From: Liolophura sinensis
Taxonomy: Eukaryota; Mollusca; Polyplacophora; Chitonida; Chitonidae
Direction: 5' to 3'
NCBI RefSeq assembly: GCF_032854445.1
Contig: NC_088300.1
Coordinates: 67,492,984 to 67,556,983, forward strand
Length of the DNA stretch: 64,000 nucleotides
Part shown: positions 1 to 12,196 of the stretch, in pieces
How the letters are laid out: the number at the start of each line of letters is the position of its first letter
How positions within the stretch are numbered: the first letter of the stretch is position 1
Translations under genes and position numbers: made by a program
The notes under the pieces: generated by a model
What the model was told of the DNA's origin: nothing
Database searches by the model: none
What the model saw: the letters and a program-made list of their open reading frames with translations, nothing else

Positions 1-828
1 AGTCCCTTCATCTCTAGCATTAGAAATCTGGTTAAAACCAGTTATTTATATATATCATATCAGACAACATTATCATCTTACTCATTATTGATAGTTATTG
101 ACGCTGCAAAATGATGGAGAGTGTAAATCTCCACTATAATGACTCTGTTAACTTAGATGGCTTAACATAGATTTTAGACATTCTTGAGGACACTTAAGTT
201 GTTTAGAGTAATTTGTTAAATAAAAATATAATAAAAAGATGTTTTCATAAATCTCTCAAAACTTTTGCGGAAAAGGTAATATGAAGATGTTTGTATATCA
301 GATTTGGAAAATATTCAAACACATCATTCAAGGCATATACTTTATCTCCAGATGAATATTCTGCCAACAAAATCATTATAAACATATACATATCCTAAAA
401 ATATATGAATGGGATGGTCAAATGTGTATATAAATAATGGGATTGAATTTGTGCACATGTTGAAAACATTTTCTGTATATGTTTATGAATTGTGCCTGTG
501 ATACAGTTTTGGAGAAACTGTCTTCAGCTGGTTTAAATATTATTATAGATTTTATAAAATCTATTTTCTATCTCTTTTTTTTTTTGGAATCATGCCATGC
601 AGAGGTCTTATGCAAGTGAATCTTGTTTCAGTGTAATAATTTCAATGTATATTTTATTGTTGCTTGTCCTCAGTCTGTTTGATATTACGCTACAAATAAA
701 TGGTTACAAGTTAACCCTCTACTCATTGTAATTTGTGGATCTACTTTCATTTTCACTACCAGTGTTGCATATCAACCAACTTATCACTGTGTACTAACTT
801 TCTCTCCCTGCCAAATATCACTATAAAG
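1..828. other. AT-rich stretch without a recognisable gene
   Basis: I see no credible exon on either strand. The last 60 or so bases (from about 765) resemble a degenerate first copy of the 73-bp repeat that follows. Confidence 0.5.
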
Positions 829-1193
829 TGAGTTTGGTGTCTACATGTCAACCAACTCATCACTGTGTTTACTTTCTCTCCTTGCCTGATATCAATGTCG
901 ATGAGTTTGGTGTCTACATGTCAACCAACTCATCACTGTATTTACTTTCTCTCCTTGCTTGATATCAATGTTGATGAGTGTGGTGTCTACATGTCAACCA
1001 ACTCATCACTGTATTTACTTTCTCTCCTTGCCTGATATCAATGTGGATGAGTTTGGTGTCTACATGTCAACCAACTCATCACTGTATTTACTTTCTCTCC
1101 TTGCCTGATATCAATGTGGATGAGTTTGGTGTCTACATGTCAACCAACCCATCACTGTATTTACTTTCACTGTCTGTTTGATATTAGGTGCAG
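829..1193 (+). repeat. 73-bp minisatellite, five copies
   Basis: Units start at 829, 902, 975, 1048 and 1121, exactly 73 bp apart, each beginning TGAGTTTGGTGTCTACATGT or a near variant. Copies differ by a few substitutions and the last one decays after about 1180. The period is not a multiple of three, so the short open frames crossing it change frame between units and are not coding. Confidence 0.95.
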
Positions 1194-3900
1194 AATATGT
1201 TGTCCACAAAACAACCAACTCTGTATACTGTAAATAGATATTTACTTTGACGCTATACCTTATATTACTGTGCAGTGCTGAATGTATAAACACCTGTGGT
1301 AAAAGGGTGTAGACTATACCATTAATACCTTTACCTCTATCCCTATGCTGAATAAAAACGTTCTGTCTTCAAGGCTCAATGACAAATGTGTCTGACTTGA
1401 TATGTGTTGTTAAGATTAGTCTTGACATGTTACCTATATTTTTGTTCAAAACTCATTTGACATTTATCTCCCAATACCAGGGGCATATTGTGACGTACTT
1501 GTATAATGCCGAACCTCCTATAGCTCAAGCTGAGACAGCTGCTAATGTTCGGATGGGCGTCAGCTACTACAGCACGAGCTATACCACGTACATCATTTGC
1601 GTTGGAATCATGGATGTTCCACCCACGTGATGACGTGCGAAAGCTGTTGTCTGTAGAAAAATCACAATCCGGAAGATACAGATGTACAATAATCTATTTC
1701 CTCTTTATGTCACTGAACATTTGCCAACTCGTTGAAATAAAGCCGCAACTGGTTCAGATTTACAAAGCCTTATACGTTTTATTCTTTTTCATTCAAGAAT
1801 TCTCGCCGGGATACACCCGCAATATTGCTGAAGTTGCGTTAGTCCATAAACATGCATTCATTCATTCGTTCATTCAGACATTATGTGACTGGAAGACGGT
1901 TATGTCCTCCGTTTACCAATTTTACCATCTATAATAGGGAAGAACTTGCATGTTGCCCTTACATTAGTCCACATAACTGTACTGGTAGCGTAAGCAAAGG
2001 TAGAGCTATGTAAAGCTACCATTGCGTAACGTATTGTTAAATGATAAATAATGAAACCCGAGTGTCCGAGATAAATGTACCATCGGTTATTATTGGCAAG
2101 TTACTGACGAGCAGATGCGAATATGGTATTGGTAAGGCAAGTACGCAAACGGCCACACGATCGTCGTCGACAGGTTTTTAATCTCCAGGAACAGGTATAA
2201 TGGACAGCGTGATCAAATGTTACACACTCAAATGCCAACTGCGGGCAAACTTGTCGTGATAACATTCCTTACATCATTGTTACCAGTCGTGTAGCATTAG
2301 GTGCAGTCCGCCCCTGGTATGTTTTTTTCTTTTTCTTTTGTGAAATCAACTCGTGCAGTGAGCAAGGGCACCATTTGAAAGTCAAAAGTTTTGTAGCGGA
2401 TATTTCAATTTGCACCATTTGTTCGATTTCCATGTAAACGTACGAAAGTTTTTCAGTAAGGACGGTGATTTGCCCCAGCCTCTCTAATCTCTTCTACCAT
2501 CAAACTGACGAGCATCGTTTAGAAGAAAAATTCTTGAGTATGGCGTTAAACAAGTCATATACGGTAAATAATTCTCATGGTAAAAAAAACACTGATTTCC
2601 TCCAGACGATGTCCACGGGTTTTGTGTGTTTTGTCTCCAGACATAAACCTTAATATTCTTGTGTGCAGCATAAACAAAACCAGTAATGAATTTCCGTGTC
2701 ACATTATGCACTCGGTGTTCTTTTTTAGTGAACTCGGCGCTGAACAGTTACCGCAAGAATACCTTTTGGAGACGTCTCCGCAACGTCTATAGTAAACATC
2801 GCACAGGTCTGTCATAAGGTCTAAAGAAGGCTATAACAAAGTCTATTCATATGTATTATACAATAGCCTTTATATTAGGCAAGTCGAAGAAAGCGTGACG
2901 TCTTGCTTAGTTATAGCCCGGACAAAGCCGTAACAACACCGATATACATGGAAACCAATTACGGTTATCACTGAAAAAAGAGATTGTTACATACCTAGAA
3001 GAATTACTGATAATATCCTAATGCTAGACTACAAAATATATTTTTGTAGGACTGGTTCCTTTTTGTTCTTTCCATGTTCTCTTTTGTTATGCTTATCCAA
3101 AGGCTTGTGGGATCAATGTGGCTATGTGGTTATAGCTGAAAACAAGCATAGCCTTTTGTCTGTGCCTACGCGATTTCCAGAGCTGAGTTTCACGACGTTC
3201 GGATATACTAGTATCACTTATAGAGAAAGGCACCGTTTACGGTGAGACATACGAGGGTTTTAATTTCTTGCTTGCGATGTGCTGTCTTAAAATGTTCACA
3301 ATGACGTAAGAGTTCTAAAACACACGTTTTGATTTGTTTAGGTCTGTAGTCGTTCCTTAAACCAGCCCTTTGGTCAATACGTTTTCGAAAGTTTAATAAT
3401 CATATTTAATCCGTCAAAAGAGATGTTTGTAAATATGCCTTTATTGTATTTGTAAAGTGGCGTATAAGCCCATCTTGTAGACACACTGAAAATGATGCAT
3501 TTTACAACAGCATTTACTTGACGACATTCTGCCAAATCCATGTTTCTAAGGAGCGTGCTTTCTTTTCCAGTATATGCTGGCGCATATACTGGTTTGAAAT
3601 GGGAAGATATAAAGCGTCCATTCTTCACTGGTAACATGTTAAGACGTTGATGTGACGTTGTCCTCTCCGGGCTTTGCTCGGATCTTGTGAATATAACATT
3701 GATGAGTGTCTACTTAAACACTATAAACATCACAGAATGAAACTCTGAACTCTCTTAATTCTTTCTACAGAAGAATACGTGTTTCTGTCAAAAATGAGTG
3801 CTTAGAATATTTGGTTTACGGTACGTACATATTTTTTACAATAAAGCGTGACAAATAATTGGATAAGAGTAAATATATCATGTATCACTATATTACTGAA
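1194..3900. other. Intergenic stretch, no supported gene
   Basis: Several short open frames occur, but none has a recognisable domain or convincing splice sites. At about 1801-1870 there is a fragment of a dispersed repeat (GGGATACACCCGCAATATTG followed by a CATT-rich tail), a type of sequence I associate with mollusc genomes. Confidence 0.45.
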
Positions 3901-3914
3901 CACATAGACAAAAC

Positions 3915-4195
3915 AGACAACCCTTACGTTTCCAAACATGCAACCTGTACTCCTAACAACTTTTATATTTTCGAAAAGACAACCCTTAATTGCTAGCATA
4001 CAACCTTTACTTTGTAACAACGAAAAACTTTATTTTCGAAAAGACAACCCTTATTTCCTAGTAAACATTTACTTTATAACAACAAAAAAATCTTTATTTT
4101 CGAACAGACAACCCTTACTATTTCCTACTATTCAGCCTTTACTTTGTAACAACAAAAAGCTTTATTTTCTAACAGACAATTTTATTTTCCATCAG
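3915..4195 (+). repeat. Imperfect tandem repeat, about 65-bp unit, four copies
   Basis: Four successive units share the order AGACAACCCTTA, then an ACCTTTACTTTGTAACAAC-like block, then CTTTATTTTCGAA. Spacing varies slightly because of small indels. The open frame running through part of it is a by-product of the repeat. Confidence 0.8.
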
Positions 4196-4716
4196 ACGTG
4201 AAGTACACACAACATCATGTTGATAAGGCCCCAAATAGTCAACCTTCAATCTTCAATTAATTACAAACTCATATGCCATGGATTTGGAAAAGGACAAAGT
4301 TCAAGACTAGAGGTGATACATGATAATATTACTTATTTTATATTTATCGGCATTACATTACGATATCTGATAAATGAATAACATACACAGGGTTACCAGG
4401 ACATGTTTCCCAAGCGTTCCAAGTTCATTTGCATAGCAGAATTGTAATGGCTTTTTCGTTGTTGGCTTAATTCACTTAAGTCATCTTTTTGAGAAAAGTT
4501 GTAAAAGTGTCCAGCAAGAATGCTTTTGAGTCTTGCATGCACCATGCACCACAAGTCGTCGGAATCCAGTAATGATATGAATGTTACCACAACACATTCA
4601 ATTAATAAAGAACGCGGAAAGAGGAAATCCGCCCATAGCGTGCTTTCAAATCTGGCTATCCACTAGATAATCAATCAGAGGGTACTTTTTTTTTGTTGGT
4701 GGTGGTGTTTGTTGTT

Positions 4717-5391
4717 CTAGGAAGACAGGGATCTCTTATCACGTATTCCTGTTATGTTCCTCTGAGCTTCTCGACTAGACCGTTCTTTGGCGGTTTCTTT
4801 AGAATCCAGATTGTAGCCATCTTGGCTTTTTTCTCCAGCGGTATTGTCAGCAGAAGGTTCAGCGTTTGCAGCCGCCATGACTTTCAGTTCATTTTCCAAT
4901 TTCTGTTCAGCCATAACGTTTTGTCTCTGTTCGATGGCGATACTAAGTCTCTCTAAGTTCAAATGGATGGAATTGACTTCGGCGATTCGCTTTACGATCT
5001 TTGGCGTCAAGGTCACGCTCTTGCGACGCTGCTTTGGTTTCACCCTTTTCTCTTTTCTGGACGACTGAAGGGTCAAAGTATCAGTGGACAGGGACAAATT
5101 GGAGAGATCAGACGAAGTGCTACACAAGGACGACGACAGGGATTTGGTGGAAGACTCGATGCCTTCTACTTCGGTCGTGGATACACTTCCCTGACTAGAA
5201 GTTGAAGATTTCGCGGAAAAACTCGGGGTCTTTGTTCGAATACACACAAGGTCTCTGTAAACTTCTCTTCTGTCGAACCAGATTTGGTTTAAAGCTTTCC
5301 TTCTCTTGCAGTCGATTTGTCGGGTAGCCTGGCAGAGTAAACGTTGCTGTAGTCCGTTCTGAATAATGGCTTTGGAGTAAGGGTCCGCCAT
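4717..5391 (-). CDS. Uncharacterised Ser-rich basic protein, 224 aa, apparently intronless
   Basis: I do not recognise this protein. A single open frame runs from ATG at 5391 (minus strand) to a stop at 4717. Residues 1-60 are compact and mixed in composition (MADPYSKAIIQNGLQQRLL, then a basic CKRRKALNQIWFDRREVY segment) and look like the structured part. Residues about 60-115 are Ser/Thr-rich and low in complexity. Residues 115-135 are strongly basic (KEKRVKPKQRRKS), a plausible nuclear localisation signal. Residues 135-175 could form a helix or coiled coil (VKRIAEVNSIHLNLERLSI). The tail is charged. There is no signal peptide or membrane segment. Length and composition make a real gene likely, but it could also be the terminal exon of a spliced gene. 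Confidence 0.6.
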   Translation of the reverse strand: MADPYSKAIIQNGLQQRLLCQATRQIDCKRRKALNQIWFDRREVYRDLVCIRTKTPSFSAKSSTSSQGSVSTTEVEGIESSTKSLSSSLCSTSSDLSNLSLSTDTLTLQSSRKEKRVKPKQRRKSVTLTPKIVKRIAEVNSIHLNLERLSIAIEQRQNVMAEQKLENELKVMAAANAEPSADNTAGEKSQDGYNLDSKETAKERSSREAQRNITGIRDKRSLSS

Positions 5392-8300
5392 ATCGCCGTA
5401 AATCTATCCACACTTTGTGTATGGAGGTCGTGTGTTAGCATACTGGTGAAACCAGCATCTTCCACACTCAGTGCAGAGCACTGTGTTTGCCTTCTGACCG
5501 GAAATCAGTTAAATGTGGTGGGTAGTGGGGATTGTAGTCAAGCTACCTTAAAACCGGCCTGATGTCAACTCTGGCGTCACACAACTTAACATGTGCCTAT
5601 TAATCGGAGTATGCGTTTCTTGGCCCCCAAAGCCCTTGTTTAATACCTAATGCAATAAGTTAGTACCCAATGCTATAAGTAGCTTATACACTTCAATAAA
5701 TTCTCCTCTATAACCACCTACAAAATCACCCACGTGGCAACTGACCTGCCGGTCATGATCTTTAAGGCCTGTATGTAAGTGGTTATATGTAAGTGTTTGT
5801 CCACCAGCCATATAGTTAGTTCGTATACCGTTTTAACAGGTCAAGCGTGCATGGTCATTTATCATTGGCAATGTTCCTAGACCAGGAATCACCGTGACAT
5901 AACCCCTTACACAATGCCATCCACCTGACGCTTTGATGTAAGCAGCGGAAACAGCTTTATAAGCTTTCTTTTATGGGGCTTGGACCTCTAACATCCAGGG
6001 CTAACCAACACTTCATGTTGTCATGAGGCACAAAATCAATCTCAGGGGCGATCACGGTCACCCGCTAATATTATTAATTTTAGATATCAGTACATATGTG
6101 AGAGTTCAAAGGTGTATCAAAAATCAGGCTTAAATCTTAATACAATTTACGTTTCTTCTTTAAAAAATACCAACCGAAACTTTAAGATAAGACTAAATGT
6201 AATGCTGGGATTAAATGTTCATACAATTATGCAATGAATTCTCACTACACAAATGATACCCACCGTGACATGCGCTGGGGTATAGGCTGTAAGATTTGCA
6301 CATCTGCCATTGTGGATGTGCAAATCTGTACACAGTCGTTTTTAGAGAGCAATCGCCTGTCTTCAAAATAATATCTTAAGTACTCAACATATACAACGGA
6401 TACATAATGCAATGTCTTCTTGTGGCAGAACGAGTCCATGAGATCAAGTTTGATCCATTAGACCACCGAAGCGCTTATAACATCAATAGTTAAGTCATGA
6501 AATAACATACTGACGAACATATTATTTTGCACATTGTCCGTAAATCTTAAAAGAGGAATAAAACAAAACGGTTGTAAAGATTTCTTAAATGATTCTGTAA
6601 ATATCAATCCATGAATTATTGCTATACACGTCATTAAAAGGGTCTGAGCGGCATTATAGTATCGTCAATCGAGACCATGGGAGATTAATCTATCGCCACG
6701 TCTCAGACGCCTGTTCAGCTACTTAACTTGAATAGATTTCCGTACGAATTGATTTATTTAAAAATTCAAATCACAAATTTTTTAACGAGATGCAAAACAT
6801 ATGGTAGGCGTAAAAATTTTCTTCAAGCAGAAGAGCGTCGATATGATATCCAAGTGATTCTATCTATATGCTGACTCTTTTGTGTCCTGGCTCACCAGTC
6901 AGGTCTCTGCCTTCCTTACTATACGACCAATTATCAATAACGAAAATGCTATGAGGTTGCCTCATTTATCGAAAATTGCCAAATGTCCTTCAGTTATTTA
7001 CTGATAAAGCCGGAAGTGTATATGTAGACTTTACTTCTGTGTTGCAGGAGTAAAAGGGGAAACTGGTTGTTTGGTGTATAACGGTTTCGATACGAACGGG
7101 TTGTTCAGTGGTATATACATCCATTTGGTTTCTCCGTCGATATAAAGCTATAGTTGTATAAGAGAAACTTTTTGATTATTGAGTAAAACATCAACTAATC
7201 TTATTCTTATCCCCCACCCTCGGTCTTAAATCAAGAGGTGTGTCCATTTCCCATAACCTGGTCGCAGTCATACAAGTGAAAAATTCTTGAGCAGAGCATT
7301 AAACACCAATCAAGCAATTAATCGAGGTTTCACCTCAACTCTTCACCCTTCGAAGAAAAAACTTAATGTGGTCCGCCTGGCAACGTTTATTTGGAGGAAA
7401 TGCCAAGAAAGGCGTAGAAGGGAATAGCGCATGTTTTAATTTACGTAGCGTACAGGAGTGAACTTTATTAAATGGCATATACTGCTAAGCGTGCAAGGAA
7501 TACACACCCGTCCATGTATTCTGTGGATCATTTCGACCAACGATATATCCGATAAACCAATATAAAAGGCATTACTATTGACTCCGATCAGTCACTTGGA
7601 ACTGATGCTATACACACAGTTAAGTTTCGTTAGCTTTCCTGTCTATAGTATTGATATTAAGGTGTCAAAATGGCTTTCCTCGGTGGGGGACAACAGAGTA
7701 TTGTCTGTGTTTGTCCATGTGTTCCCTTTTGGGGCGTGTCGAATGTCCACTGTCACCAAGAAAGCTCAAGTCTTTTCTGGCGAATCACAAAGGCACGTTG
7801 CCCTTGTTGATCCGAACAAAAAAACAAAACTTCGGTGCTATCCATACCACCAGTTCTATACCAGACGCAGTTAGTTAATTGTCAAACTGTGATTGTTGGG
7901 CGTTCTCTGTAGTCATGTGGTCCACGGGGACGGGGCCAGTTTAAACCTGGTTTCGTTGAAGTTAAAGCAACACAGACAACTCAAGGACCACCACAAAACT
8001 AACTTGATTTTCGAGGTATAAGGCACTTTATGCATGGGTACGATAAGCAGACGATGAAAATAGATACGGAGACAAATAATGTGATGCAGCTTAAGGCCTC
8101 TTTCTGGCTGGAACATTGATACTGTTTTTGTATACGAAGTAACCACGAACTGGAATAACATCAGGTCTGTGCAGAGACATTTACAGGCGTCTGCATTGAA
8201 AACAGCAAAATGTGGCTTGATGACATGACATTAAGAACATCGTGTCAAAGAGGGAACCGAAAGTGAAGAAGACAGGAATACACGGTTCAGATTATCAAGA

Positions 8301-8659
8301 CGCGACAACAAAGCAATACCCTCGACAAACGTAAAGGTATTGGCGAGATTATCTACAAGGGTAAACGTACTGGTGAAATTTGCCCAGGAAGGAAAACGTA
8401 TTGGTGGGATTGGATAGGAAATGTGTAGGAAAGATTCTCCAAAAAGTAAACGTATTTCCTTGCAAGGTGAACATTGAAGAAGACTGAAACCCCAGGAAGA
8501 TTTCAATGTTAAGCTTAATGTAGTGTTACCACAGGAAAGCTGGGATACGCTGCTTTTAGAGAACATGACCTTGTAAGATGTTTGCGAGATTGAAGCAAAT
8601 GAATCGCAACATAGGGGACTTTTTGACACCATCGTAACGCAATTATAATCCGTATAGGA
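5392..8659. other. Intergenic stretch with degenerate repeat fragments
   Basis: No convincing exon seen. Positions 7255-7320 hold a worn SINE tail (AAGTGAAAAATTCTTGAG, then ATTAAACACCAATCAA) of the SINE-A type. Positions 6290-6330 contain a small inverted repeat around TTTGCACATC. An open frame of 98 codons at 7578-7874 has no domain and is probably chance. Confidence 0.4.
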
Positions 8660-9208
8660 ATGCCTGCTTCCAGGAAACTGGCAAGAGGGTCCATCAAGGT
8701 GAAAAGGTTTGGGTCAGACAGACCCGACCACACTCAGAAGACTCCGCTAGCCCGTGTTCCCGAAGAGAATGCCGCAGAACAGGAAGCTCAAGAAATAATA
8801 GAAGTAGACAGCAACACACAAACGCAACCGGACAAACAGACAGGAGCAAAGAAAGATTTTTTGTATTTGGATGACTCTGGGTTTGCGGAAATGAAAAAGC
8901 ACTTGCTTCAGTTTGAGATACGATATATGCGCAGAACAGTTCGTTACACGGAGAACAGAGCGCCATCGCAGACGGAAGTCGTCATTCGACAGAAACAACC
9001 GACTAAAGACGAAGATGTGCCGGCACCGAAGAAAATCAGTTGTGATTCGACCGGTGACTCTCCAGAATATATGTTTACACCGGAGATCAGGATATTCCCG
9101 ACGGACGATTCGGGTGATGAACAGCTAGTGGCACCAAGCCTGGTGGTACCCAATCTTAACATTCAACTGAATGGGATTACTTACCTGTCACACAATTATA
9201 AATCGTAA
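8660..9208 (+). CDS. Uncharacterised charged protein, 182 aa, apparently intronless
   Basis: I do not recognise this protein. The open frame starts at ATG 8660 and ends at TAA 9206-9208. The N-terminus is basic (MPASRKLARGSIKVKRFGSD). An acidic, Gln/Thr-rich linker follows (about residues 35-60). A more ordered segment at about 70-95 holds FLYLDDSGFAEMKKHLLQF and a run of aromatic and basic residues. The C-terminal third is acidic, ending in a hydrophobic patch (SLVVPNLNIQLNGITYL). There is no signal peptide. As with the 224-aa ORF 3.3 kb upstream, it has no obvious introns. It could be a lineage-restricted gene or the last exon of a larger one. Confidence 0.55.
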   Translation: MPASRKLARGSIKVKRFGSDRPDHTQKTPLARVPEENAAEQEAQEIIEVDSNTQTQPDKQTGAKKDFLYLDDSGFAEMKKHLLQFEIRYMRRTVRYTENRAPSQTEVVIRQKQPTKDEDVPAPKKISCDSTGDSPEYMFTPEIRIFPTDDSGDEQLVAPSLVVPNLNIQLNGITYLSHNYKS

Positions 9209-9301
9209 CTGTACATGTCTCTATAACGAGACAACCAATCTAGGTGAACAATGTAACCTGTTGAATGCTATATGAATTCCATACATGTTGTCATGAAGGT
9301 C

Positions 9302-9322
9302 ACGCCATGGTTTCCATGGCGT
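9302..9322. repeat. Perfect short palindrome
   Basis: ACGCCATGG, TTT, CCATGGCGT: two perfect 9-bp arms around a 3-nt loop. Confidence 0.8.
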
Positions 9323-9721
9323 CAGTACGATACTCAAAAGTTGCTCCATCGATCAGTGGTTATAAAGGAAAACTGAACAACAAATGCATCAGGTAGCATT
9401 CAACAACAGCTGAAATAGGAAACAACAGCAGCACAGAAAATATATTTCTTTCGTTGTTCAAGAAAGTACAGCGCAATGATTGCTCCAGATTGCACTACAG
9501 AGGGTTGGCCTGCGGTTATTATAGCTTGGTATTCATTTGTTTCCAGCTGAGCTATCCAATGGTTACTGGTTATACTGGTTATTGGGTTTATCTGGTTCAG
9601 TTTTAAAGAAGTCGCTCGCTTTCTATTTGGCTGTCCTCTGAAGTGAGGAGTATTTGTGTAGGCTTTGACTTTTGCTGGACGTTATGTTCTGCCATCCCAT
9701 TACGGATGTTGTCTCAGGGAA

Positions 9722-10005
9722 AGACTTACAGATATCTCATATCAGGGTCAATTTTGGGTCCGGGAACACCTAAGACCTTAACAGAGGAAGACGTAACTTC
9801 CTCGCTAAGCGTTCAACATGAAGGGGATAGTTGACCCGTATCAGTATAATGGCTCGGGCGGGGTGGCTTGCTTGCCATCGGTAAGCAGCACTAGATAAAA
9901 GATCGGTGGCAATCCATCCTGCAACAAAGAGGCACATTACATGCACTCTTAAGTGCATGTCATATGAAAGTACGACGTTAAACCCCAAGCACTCATTCAC
10001 TCATA
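9722..10005 (+). mobile_element. SINE-B copy
   Basis: It matches three other copies in the window (15793, 30844, 59036 on minus): a GGGTCAAT-type B-box region, CTTAAGACCTTA-like link, GTTGACCCGTATCAGTATAATGG block, GCAGCACTAGATAAAAGA block and a tail GTACGACGTTAAACCCCAAG then CACTCATTCACTCAT. Part of the middle is deleted compared with the 15793 copy. Confidence 0.8.
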
Positions 10006-12196
10006 GAACTTCAAGGTTTGGGATTGTTGCCTATAGACTTGACATAACGAAGATAACGTCTGGCAAGGGCAATTTATCCGAAAACCAGACGATCCTTCAT
10101 TATAAGCTCAATGCAGAAAATACTTGGCTGGGCTTAATAAGAGATTATGTACGAGTCAAATCTATGAAATTTGTTGGGGTTTATTAATCATGTGAGTTTT
10201 GCCGCAATTCTGACAGTCTGTATGGCAAGCACAGAGGAATCGACTTCTGTAAACGAGAGCTCAATAAAATGAAATGGTTAAAACAAAAATTACTGATTAC
10301 TGATTATCTATCGATCGATGTCCTGAGCCTGTCAATGTACAGTTCACTGAAACATCGAGGAGATTCCGAGAAAGATTTCTAATGAAATAACAACTTTGTA
10401 TGCTGAAAGGTAACACAATAAGGAGCGACACACTGATCGATTGGAACAAATGACTTTTAGCGATGTTTTTTTCAGGGTATATATAAGCTGTTGGAAATTA
10501 CGTCGATGATGTCGTGATAGCTGAGATGGAAATACTATGCATTAAAATCATAACAATAAAGCTTTTAGCTCCAACTGAATCCCGTTCTGACGTGAGTGTG
10601 CATTAGAGCGATTATAATCTCGTTTTGATGATAGATATAACCCATGTGTGCTGAGCAACAGAGCAACAGTTAACTCCATATTACAAAAACTAACAACCAG
10701 TCAGATACCAGTTTTAAAGGAGTACATGTTTATATGCGACACTTTTGAATATCATACATAGGCCTATATCGAGTGATAGGAGAAAGATTTACCTTTCATG
10801 ATGATATGTTATATGTATGTTATATGATATATGTTAAAAGAGAAGAAAACATCAAAATGATGCCAAAATCAGACGAAAGAGCGCCAAAACTTATTTGCAA
10901 ATATGCTCTTTACTATTTCTTTGTTTTGCTTTTTTTTCCAGGAGAAAGGGCGATTTGAAATTATTTTTGTACGGTGGGTATTTTGGACCACATTTTGGTA
11001 TTTATCGTCGCTGCATAATAATGTTCCAAATAAGGATGTGATGCATGTCTAAGAAATTTGTTTAAAAATAAATTTGTGGTTTATATTCAAACACATGTAA
11101 TTAATCTGAATTATGATAATATTTCTGAATATATTAAAAATATAAATATATAAATATGATCAAAATCCCAGTTGAACACATTTGTTAGCTGAAAAGACCA
11201 AATTCTAGTCCAAATATATTCATTAAACAAGTGTTACATCCTCATTAATAACATTATTACACAAAGACTATGTATACCAAAAGGTGGTCCCAAATACACA
11301 CCATTCAAAAAATATTTTGAAGTGTTTTTTTCTCCTCTAAAATAAATCTGAACAATTACTGAAGTCCACATTTACGACTAAATTTTCGCACTCTTCCATC
11401 AAAACTTTATGTAAATTTTATGTTTTCTCCTCTTTTAAGGAGCTGTAAAAGGGATAGGTTTGTTATATCGACCTCCGATATGCTTTGGACCAATGAAAAA
11501 GCGACTTGCTTCTTGTCTGCTATGTTTTGTTAAAGGCGGCTGGGAAGTTGAACCTACCGAACCTGACAAGATGAGTAAGTAGGAATGTCAGATAAATCTT
11601 GAGTTTATTATTTTCTGACTAGGCAAAAATTTGTAAAAAAAAATCTTACCCCGAGTGATCTATCCCGCTGTGTGAGATCAATACTGAGTTGTAGAATGGC
11701 TACAAAATAGTTGTATCGCCCTCTTGTTATGTATACACTGACCTTGTCAGACGCCGCGTCAGCAAATGGTGAAATGGATACATTGTCTTCCATACAGACA
11801 GGATTTAGTTTAATCTTCTTGTCTGTTGAATCCATTTATTAGACATATCTAATGTTTGTAATTCTGTTATACATGTTCAAATGGTTTAGGTATTTCGATG
11901 AAAGCTTTGCTGCGTGAAATCTTTCTTAATGTACTTAAAACCTGACATACTGAGTCAAATATATGTATATGTACTTGAACCTGACAGCATCCAGGGACTA
12001 TTGGTCACCCAAACCTGATAAAAACCTCGATCAATATGGATTAAAGATTATAAGGCAAAGATATGTGACAGCGTCGCTGGTCACTGGAGAACAAATAAAT
12101 GGTTTAACCGACAAGGGAATTATCTGAGAAACCGAGAATTAAATTCGTGCTGACTGACAAGACAGATTGGTCAAGGGTGCCAATATAGCTGGTAAA
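10006..12196. other. AT-rich upstream region of lectin gene A, no gene seen
   Basis: No coding sequence is supported. AT content is high, especially 11030-11170. This stretch presumably includes the gene A promoter, but I cannot point to a specific TATA box or initiator. Confidence 0.4.

Noticed and set aside
978-1181. 67-aa ORF over the minisatellite
   Set aside because: The 73-bp period shifts frame every unit; the ORF is a product of the repeat.
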